Assembly (NCBI GenBank): GCA_018364635.1
Contig: JAGZLR010000040.1
Location: 1 to 18,457 of the forward strand
Direction: 5' to 3'
DNA: 18,457 nt
Source: Clostridiales bacterium
Lineage (GTDB): Bacteria > Bacillota > Clostridia > Lachnospirales > Anaerotignaceae
The position numbers were made by a program, and so were the translations under genes. Each line of letters begins with the position of its first letter. The stretch's first letter is position 1. A model generated the notes under the pieces. The model ran no database searches, had not been told where the DNA came from, and saw nothing but the letters and a program-made list of their open reading frames with translations. This document shows, in pieces, positions 13,679-18,457 of this stretch.

Positions 13679-14563
13679 ATGGGTATTTTAGTTGGCGTCC
13701 TGGAACAAGGACTGATCTATGGCATTATGGCGCTTGGAGTTTATATTACGTATACAATTTTAGATTTTCCAGACTTAACTGTTGACGGAAGTTTCCCTTT
13801 GGGTGCCGCTGTCACAGCTGTCCTTCTTGCAAAAGGTGTGAATCCCTATTTGACTCTTCTTATTTCCTTCTTCTTTGGGATTGTCATTGGTATTTTCACA
13901 GGGCTGATCCATGTAAAGTTGAAAGTACGTGATTTGCTCAGTGGTATCATTATGATGACTGCGCTTTACAGCGTTAACATGCGAATTGCAGGGAAAGCCA
14001 ACGTACCTCTATTTTCTGAGGAGACTGTGTTTGATAATGCTTTTTTAAACGCGCTGTTTCCTGCTTCACTCGCCCCTTTTCAGACTGTGATTATTGCCTT
14101 TATTATTACACTGATTGCAAAACTCCTGCTGGACCTTTATCTCAAAACAAAATCTGGATATCTTCTGCGCGCAGTCGGGGATAACGAAACCATCGTAACG
14201 ACTTTAGCCAAAGATAAAGGCACGGTAAAAATTATAGGTTTGGCCATCGCCAATGGTTTAGTTGCTTTAAGCGGCTCTGTTATGTGCCAACAGCAGAGAT
14301 TTTTTGAAGTCTCTATGGGTACTGGTACTGTGGTCATTGGCCTTGCCAATGTCATTATTGGAATCAATGTCTTTAAAAATGTACCTTTTATGAAAGCTAC
14401 TACCGCTGTTTTAATTGGTGCTATTCTATATAAGGGCTGTGTGGCTTTCGCCATTGCACAAGGCATGAATGCAACAGATTTGAAATTTATCACGGCGTTT
14501 CTGTTTTTAATTATTCTCGTCATTACGATGGATCGGAAAAAGAAGGTGAAAAAAAATGCTTGA
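13679..14563 (+). CDS. trpY: Tryptophan ABC importer permease
   Basis: 294 residues, hydrophobic throughout, with eight or nine predicted helices. It opens MGILVGVLEQGLIYGIMALG and continues VYITYTILDFPDLTVDGSFP, the same signature as the copy-1 permease. The cytoplasmic loop SGYLLRAVGDNETIVTTLAKD matches the ATPase-contact loop of that protein. The ribosome binding site is AGGGGG, ten bases before ATG 13679. It overlaps the ATPase gene by 8 bases. Substrate inferred from the T-box upstream of the operon. Confidence 0.88.
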   Translation: MGILVGVLEQGLIYGIMALGVYITYTILDFPDLTVDGSFPLGAAVTAVLLAKGVNPYLTLLISFFFGIVIGIFTGLIHVKLKVRDLLSGIIMMTALYSVNMRIAGKANVPLFSEETVFDNAFLNALFPASLAPFQTVIIAFIITLIAKLLLDLYLKTKSGYLLRAVGDNETIVTTLAKDKGTVKIIGLAIANGLVALSGSVMCQQQRFFEVSMGTGTVVIGLANVIIGINVFKNVPFMKATTAVLIGAILYKGCVAFAIAQGMNATDLKFITAFLFLIILVITMDRKKKVKKNA

Positions 14564-15329
14564 GTTGCAGCATATCGAAAAATATTATAATCTGGGTACA
14601 GTCAATGAAATGTGCCTGTTTCATGACTTTAATCTATCCATTAAAGATAACGAGTTTGTTTCTGTCATAGGAAGTAACGGGTCGGGCAAAACATCCATGC
14701 TAAACATTATTTGCGGCAGTATCTCCCCTGACAGTGGAAAAGTTCTCATCAATGGAAAAGATATTACAAATAAAAAAGATTTCCTGCGTTATCAGGAAAT
14801 CGGACGTGTCTATCAAGACCCTTCTATGGGCACCTGTCCTAATATGACAATCTTGGAAAATATGTCTTTAGCCGACCATAAGGGTAAGCTTTTTGGACTG
14901 CAACGCGGCACCAATAAAGCACGAATTGACTTCTATCGAGAACAGTTACAGCTATTGGGCTTAGGACTTGAGGACAAACTTCATGTGCGTGTCGGTTCTC
15001 TTTCCGGCGGACAACGTCAGGCTTTGGCTTTGCTGATGGTAACGATGACTCCGATTAAATTTTTGATACTGGATGAACATACCGCTGCGTTAGACCCAAA
15101 AACAGCCGCATTAATTATGGAATTGACAGATAAAATTGTCCGTGAAAAACAGATTACCACAATTATGGTAACTCATAATTTGAAATTTGCAGTAGAGTAC
15201 GGCAATCGTCTTTACATGATGCATCAAGGTCATTCTGTTTTGGATCTCTCTGATGAAAAAAAGAAAGAGACAGATGTCAACGACATCTTAAATATCTTTA
15301 ATGAAATCAGCATTGAATGCGGCAACTAA
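14556..15329 (+). CDS. trpZ: Tryptophan ABC importer ATP-binding protein
   Basis: 257 residues. Walker A GSNGSGKTS (39-47), Q-loop Q87 in RVYQDP, signature LSGGQ (149-153), Walker B FLILDEH (169-175) and H-loop H207 in IMVTHN. It aligns without gaps to the copy-1 ATPase through about residue 220, and both end in a helical tail with a run of Lys and a DLLHKF or DILNIF motif. The close match, gene order and shared overlaps mean the two operons arose from one ancestral three-gene unit. The start lies 8 bases inside the permease gene. The gene ends two bases before a terminator hairpin. Confidence 0.9.
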   Translation: MLELQHIEKYYNLGTVNEMCLFHDFNLSIKDNEFVSVIGSNGSGKTSMLNIICGSISPDSGKVLINGKDITNKKDFLRYQEIGRVYQDPSMGTCPNMTILENMSLADHKGKLFGLQRGTNKARIDFYREQLQLLGLGLEDKLHVRVGSLSGGQRQALALLMVTMTPIKFLILDEHTAALDPKTAALIMELTDKIVREKQITTIMVTHNLKFAVEYGNRLYMMHQGHSVLDLSDEKKKETDVNDILNIFNEISIECGN

Positions 15330-15363
15330 AAAATGGAGTATAGATTTCTATACTCCATTTTTT
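15328..15363. terminator. Bidirectional terminator between trp importer and ABC-F gene
   Basis: ATGGAGTATA (15333-15342) and TATACTCCAT (15349-15358) form a perfect 10-bp stem with a 6-base loop. It is flanked by AAAAA and TTTTT, so it works for both converging transcripts. Confidence 0.9.
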
Positions 15364-15389
15364 ATGTTGGACAAATCGATATTTTTATT

Positions 15390-16946
15390 TTACCATAGCT
15401 TTGTTGTCCATGCAGTACAATCCCATACATCTGTTGCTAAACCTTCATAGAATTCTGGTTCATGGCAAACCATCAGGATGCTTCCTTTATACTGTTGCAA
15501 CGCCCGCTTTAGTTCCTCTTTTGCTTCCACGTCCAGATGGTTTGTTGGCTCATCTAGAAGAAGAATATTAGTTGGTTTATTGATTAGCTTGCAAAGTCTT
15601 ACCTTTGCCTGCTCCCCTCCACTTAACACACGGACTTTACTCTCAATATGTTTGGTTGTCAAACCACATTTTGCCAAGGCGCTTCTCACCTCATATTGCG
15701 TGTAGGATGGAAATTCCTTCCAGATCTCTTCAATACAGGTAGTATCAATCTGTGGACTCATTTCCTGCTCAAAATAACCAATACTCAAATAATCTCCTAG
15801 CTCAACTTTTCCGTCCAGCGGTGGAATCAATCCTAAAATACTTTTTAACAGCGTTGTTTTTCCAATGCCGTTTGACCCTGTGAGAACAATTTTTTCTCCT
15901 CGTTCCATCGACAGATCTAGCGCTTTGGAAAGCGGAGTATCGTAGCCAATAATCAAACCTTTTGTTTGAAAAATATATCTTCCAGCAGCCCTATCTTCTT
16001 TAAAATGAAATTCAGGCTTTGGTTTTTGAGCGGCAAGCTCAATCTTTTCCATATTGTCCAATTTCTTTTGCCGTGACATTGCCATATTGCGTGTAGCGAC
16101 TCTTGCTTTATTGCGGGCAACAAAATCTTTCAGCTCAGCGATCTCCTTTTGCTGTCTGTTGTAAGCCGCCTCCATCTGCGCTTTTTTCATGGCATAAACT
16201 TCCTGGAATTTATTGTAGTCACCAACATAACGGGTTAACTCCTGATTTTCCATATGATAAATCAGATTAATTACACTGTTTAGAAATGGAATATCGTGAG
16301 AAATCAAAATAAAGGCATTTTCGTAATCAGATAAATACCGTTTCAACCACTCAATATGTTCTTGATCCAAATAATTGGTTGGCTCGTCCAAAAGAAGAAT
16401 GTCTGGTTTTTCTAATAATAGTTTTCCCAAAAGAACTTTTGTCCGCTGCCCACCGCTTAACTCTGTCACGTCTTTGTCTAAACCAATTTCTGTTAAGCCT
16501 AACGCTCTGCCGACTTCCTCCACTTTTGAATCTATCATATAGAAGTCATGGGCAGTCAATAATTCCTGAATTGTCCCCATCTCCTCCATATATTGTTCCA
16601 ATTCTTCCTCAGAGGCCTCTGCCATCTTATCGCAGATATCATTCATTGTCTCTTCCATCTCATATAAAAATTGGAAAGCACTTGCAAGGACATCTCGTAT
16701 TGTCATTCCAGCCTCCAACACTGTATGCTGGTCAAGATATCCAACTCTCACCCGTTTCGCCCATTCAACTTTTCCCTCATCAGGCATTAATTTGCCTGTA
16801 ATAATATTCATAAAGGTGCTTTTGCCTTCTCCGTTAGCTCCAATTAAACCAATATGCTCTCCTTTTAACAGCCGAAAGGATACGTCATGAAAAATCGCAC
16901 GATCACCAAAACCGTGAGATAAATGCTCTACATTTAAAATACTCAT
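15390..16946 (-). CDS. ABC-F family ATPase (YkpA/YbiT-like ribosome-associated)
   Basis: 518 residues with two ABC domains and no membrane segment, the ABC-F plan. Domain 1 has Walker A GANGEGKST (36-44), signature LSGGQ (163-167) and Walker B ILLLDEP (183-189). Domain 2 has GSNGIGKTT (357-365), LSGGE (441-445) and ILLLDEP (461-467). The linker (about 245-315) is charged and helical, with ARVATRNMAMSRQKKLDNM as in the interdomain P-site motif of YkpA/YbiT proteins. ABC-F proteins bind the ribosomal E site and act on stalled or early elongating ribosomes; some protect against antibiotics. The short linker and missing C-terminal coiled coil favour a housekeeping role. The second H-loop reads VCHEPEF rather than the common SHDRxF. 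A GAGGG site precedes ATG 16946. Confidence 0.88.
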   Translation of the reverse strand: MSILNVEHLSHGFGDRAIFHDVSFRLLKGEHIGLIGANGEGKSTFMNIITGKLMPDEGKVEWAKRVRVGYLDQHTVLEAGMTIRDVLASAFQFLYEMEETMNDICDKMAEASEEELEQYMEEMGTIQELLTAHDFYMIDSKVEEVGRALGLTEIGLDKDVTELSGGQRTKVLLGKLLLEKPDILLLDEPTNYLDQEHIEWLKRYLSDYENAFILISHDIPFLNSVINLIYHMENQELTRYVGDYNKFQEVYAMKKAQMEAAYNRQQKEIAELKDFVARNKARVATRNMAMSRQKKLDNMEKIELAAQKPKPEFHFKEDRAAGRYIFQTKGLIIGYDTPLSKALDLSMERGEKIVLTGSNGIGKTTLLKSILGLIPPLDGKVELGDYLSIGYFEQEMSPQIDTTCIEEIWKEFPSYTQYEVRSALAKCGLTTKHIESKVRVLSGGEQAKVRLCKLINKPTNILLLDEPTNHLDVEAKEELKRALQQYKGSILMVCHEPEFYEGLATDVWDCTAWTTKLW

Positions 16947-16995
16947 TTTCCCTCAATCCTTTTTCTCAATTCTCTTTTTACAATAGAAATTCTCT

Positions 16996-17029
16996 GTCCT
17001 ATTTTACCTAAGGACACATCCCCTGTCAA
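16996..17029 (-). promoter_or_regulatory. Promoter of the ABC-F gene with overlapping inverted repeat
   Basis: Minus strand TTGACA (17029-17024), 17 bp, TAAAAT (17006-17001), an excellent promoter about 55 bases from the start codon. The -10 box lies between the arms of GTCCT (17015-17011) and AGGAC (17000-16996), which could be an operator or chance. Confidence 0.75.
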
Positions 17030-17164
17030 ACTCTTTCATAGAAGATATTTTCTTTTTATTTTTTTATCAGAATCATTTTTTTCACAGAACTTTTTTCTTA
17101 CCAATCTGTAGGATTATCTTCAACAAAATTTCCTTTTTGGGAGAAAATCCGTAGCGGCAGAATC

Positions 17165-17193
17165 TTGACTTTAACACAGTAAAATGCTATAAT
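17165..17193 (+). promoter_or_regulatory. Promoter of citrate synthase gene
   Basis: TTGACT (17165-17170), exactly 17 bp, TATAAT (17188-17193) preceded by TGC, an extended -10. This is one of the strongest-looking promoters in the window. Transcription would start near 17200. Confidence 0.85.
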
Positions 17194-17219
17194 ATAGCAA
17201 AATTATCTGTGAAAAACAG

Positions 17220-17249
17220 AAACGATGGCGCAATTTGACCATCGTTTTT
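17220..17249 (+). promoter_or_regulatory. Terminator-like hairpin in the citrate synthase leader
   Basis: AAACGATGG (17220-17228) pairs perfectly with CCATCGTTT (17239-17247) around a 10-base loop. The T-run is five bases (17245-17249), partly inside the stem. It starts about 20 bases after the expected transcript start and ends before the AGGGGGG ribosome binding site. It could be an attenuator or a 5' stabilising hairpin. Confidence 0.55.
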
Positions 17250-17277
17250 CCATTTAAATTTTAGGGGGGCTGCATTC

Positions 17278-18457
17278 ATGTCAGACAATTTTTCATTGTA
17301 TTCCGCTTTTGAGGCAAATGACATCGATCCAAAATACTTTGACCGTTATCAAGTAAAACGCGGCTTAAGAAACGCAGACGGTACTGGTGTTGTCGCTGGA
17401 ATTACTAACATCAGCAATGTCCATGGCTATGTTGTCAACGAAGGTGAGAAACAGCCGGTAGAAGGAGAATTGACTTTTCGTGGGTATGATATATACGACC
17501 TCATCCAAAATGTCGTTGAAGAAGACAGGTTTGGATTTGGCGAAGTCGCCTACCTTCTTTTATCTGGAAAGCTTCCATCAAAAAAAGAACTTACTGCTTT
17601 TTCCTCTCTCATTGATTCAAACAGAGCTCTACCGCCTGATTTTTTTGCGGATATGATTTTAAAAGCGCCTTCCAGCAATATCATGAATAAATTGGCTCGT
17701 TCCGTTTTGGTTCTGTATTCCTATGATAAAAATCCAGAAGATACCAGCTTAAAACATGAAATTGACACTGCTATTTCACTGATCGCAAAACTTCCAGTGA
17801 TTATGATCTATGCTTATTATGTAAAAATGTCCCATTACTGTGGAAAATCTATGATTATGCATCCGATTATTGACGGACAGTCGACAGCAGAAACGATTCT
17901 TTCAACTTTAAGGCCTGACAGAAACTTTACCCATGAAGAAGCACGGTTATTAGATCTTCTTTTAATGCTTCATGCCGAACATGGCGGTGGTAATAACTCC
18001 ACTTTTACTTGTAGAGTCCTTACCTCAGCTGGAACAGACCCTTATTCCGCTTACGCTGCTGCGATTGGTTCTTTGAAAGGTTCCAGACACGGCGGAGCGA
18101 ATCATAAAGTGTTGAAAATGCAGGAATGCATTCGTGAAAATGTACATAATTGGACAGATGAAGGAGAAGTTGCAGACTTTTTGAGAAAAATTATCAACAA
18201 AGAAGCCGGTGATAAAACAGGACTTGTCTATGGTATGGGGCATGCCATCTATACCCTCTCTGATCCTCGTGCTGTTATACTGAAAAAATACGCAAGAGAG
18301 ATTGCCTGCGGCACTGAGTTTGAGGCAGAATTCCACCTATTGGAAACAATTGAGAAAGTAGCGCCGGAGCTGATTGCAGAGCAAAAAGGCGATAGTAAAC
18401 AAATTTGTGCCAATATTGATATGTACAGCGGATTTGTATATAAAATGCTTCATATTC
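17278..18457 (+). CDS. gltA: Citrate synthase (citrate/2-methylcitrate synthase family), truncated by window end
   Basis: 393 complete codons are visible from ATG 17278, about eight bases after AGGGGGG; the frame runs off the right edge. It condenses oxaloacetate and acetyl-CoA to citrate, feeding 2-oxoglutarate and glutamate synthesis in anaerobes with a partial TCA cycle. The three catalytic residues are in place: H271 in GSRHGGAN, H322 in GMGHAIYTLSDPRA and D381 in ANIDMYSGFVY. LMLHAEHGGGNNSTFT (H232, H235) is the other conserved block. The N-terminal part has LTFRGYDIYDLI, the family's RGY/RG motif. The long-form, about 450-residue clostridial type is likely. A 2-methylcitrate synthase cannot be excluded from sequence alone, but no propionate genes are in view. 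Confidence 0.93.
   Translation, partial: MSDNFSLYSAFEANDIDPKYFDRYQVKRGLRNADGTGVVAGITNISNVHGYVVNEGEKQPVEGELTFRGYDIYDLIQNVVEEDRFGFGEVAYLLLSGKLPSKKELTAFSSLIDSNRALPPDFFADMILKAPSSNIMNKLARSVLVLYSYDKNPEDTSLKHEIDTAISLIAKLPVIMIYAYYVKMSHYCGKSMIMHPIIDGQSTAETILSTLRPDRNFTHEEARLLDLLLMLHAEHGGGNNSTFTCRVLTSAGTDPYSAYAAAIGSLKGSRHGGANHKVLKMQECIRENVHNWTDEGEVADFLRKIINKEAGDKTGLVYGMGHAIYTLSDPRAVILKKYAREIACGTEFEAEFHLLETIEKVAPELIAEQKGDSKQICANIDMYSGFVYKMLHI

Larger units (their letters stand above)
16947..17277. other. Divergent intergenic region, ABC-F / citrate synthase
   Basis: 331 bases without a gene. It contains the ABC-F promoter (16996-17029), the citrate synthase promoter (17165-17193) and a leader hairpin (17220-17247). 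The stretch 17030-17160 is T-rich on the plus strand, and I see no ORF, RNA gene or repeat in it. Confidence 0.7.

Noticed and set aside
5406..15329. Mobile composite element bounded by the two importer operons
   Set aside because: There are no transposase genes, terminal inverted repeats or long identical flanks. The operons are diverged in sequence, so this is an old duplication and not a recent insertion.
16379..16801. 140-codon open frame on the plus strand inside the ABC-F gene
   Set aside because: It is antisense to conserved ABC motifs and resembles no family I know.

Overview
The window looks like ordinary chromosomal DNA from a low-GC Gram-positive anaerobe, most likely a member of the Lachnospiraceae (Clostridia). 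This rests on AT-rich intergenic DNA, strong AGGAGG-type ribosome binding sites, sigma-A promoters with 17-bp spacers, a T-box riboswitch, a YhaM-type exonuclease, and a 65-residue Cys-rich protein that I recognise as DUF6472, a family I associate with that group. I see no insertion sequence, phage, integrase, CRISPR array, tRNA or rRNA. The taxonomic call is an inference from gene content.

Layout, left to right. (1) Positions 1-70, minus strand: the first codons of a Cro/CI-type helix-turn-helix regulator, apparently one base out of frame with its start codon. (2) 242-3444, minus strand: a tight four-gene operon of yhaM, two halves of a Cas4/Dna2-like PD-(D/E)XK nuclease that each carry a membrane helix, and rlmD, ending in a hairpin terminator. 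(3) 3604-4359, plus strand: a TraX-family membrane protein, divergent from yhaM. (4) 4407-5213, minus strand: a diverged SpeD (S-adenosylmethionine decarboxylase) homologue and the DUF6472 gene. (5) 5406-8234, plus strand: a three-gene ABC importer of the TrpXYZ type. (6) 8270-12174, minus strand: sbcD and sbcC, the Mre11/Rad50-like nuclease pair. (7) 12280-15329, plus strand: a second, paralogous ABC importer behind a T-box leader whose specifier codon reads UGG, which points to tryptophan. (8) 15390-16946, minus strand: an ABC-F ATPase. (9) 17278 to the right edge, plus strand: citrate synthase, cut off by the window end.

How the genes work together. The second importer should be switched on when uncharged tRNA-Trp accumulates, so it is probably the regulated tryptophan uptake system. 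Its unregulated-looking twin is driven by a plain promoter, and the sbcDC operon lies between the two. Each convergent gene pair shares a bidirectional terminator (near 4390, 8251 and 15346).

The most unusual feature is the Cas4-like nuclease. Its conserved residues are divided between two consecutive membrane-anchored polypeptides that lie in the same reading frame and are separated only by one UAG codon and one sense codon. It has no cas genes around it and sits with yhaM and rlmD.
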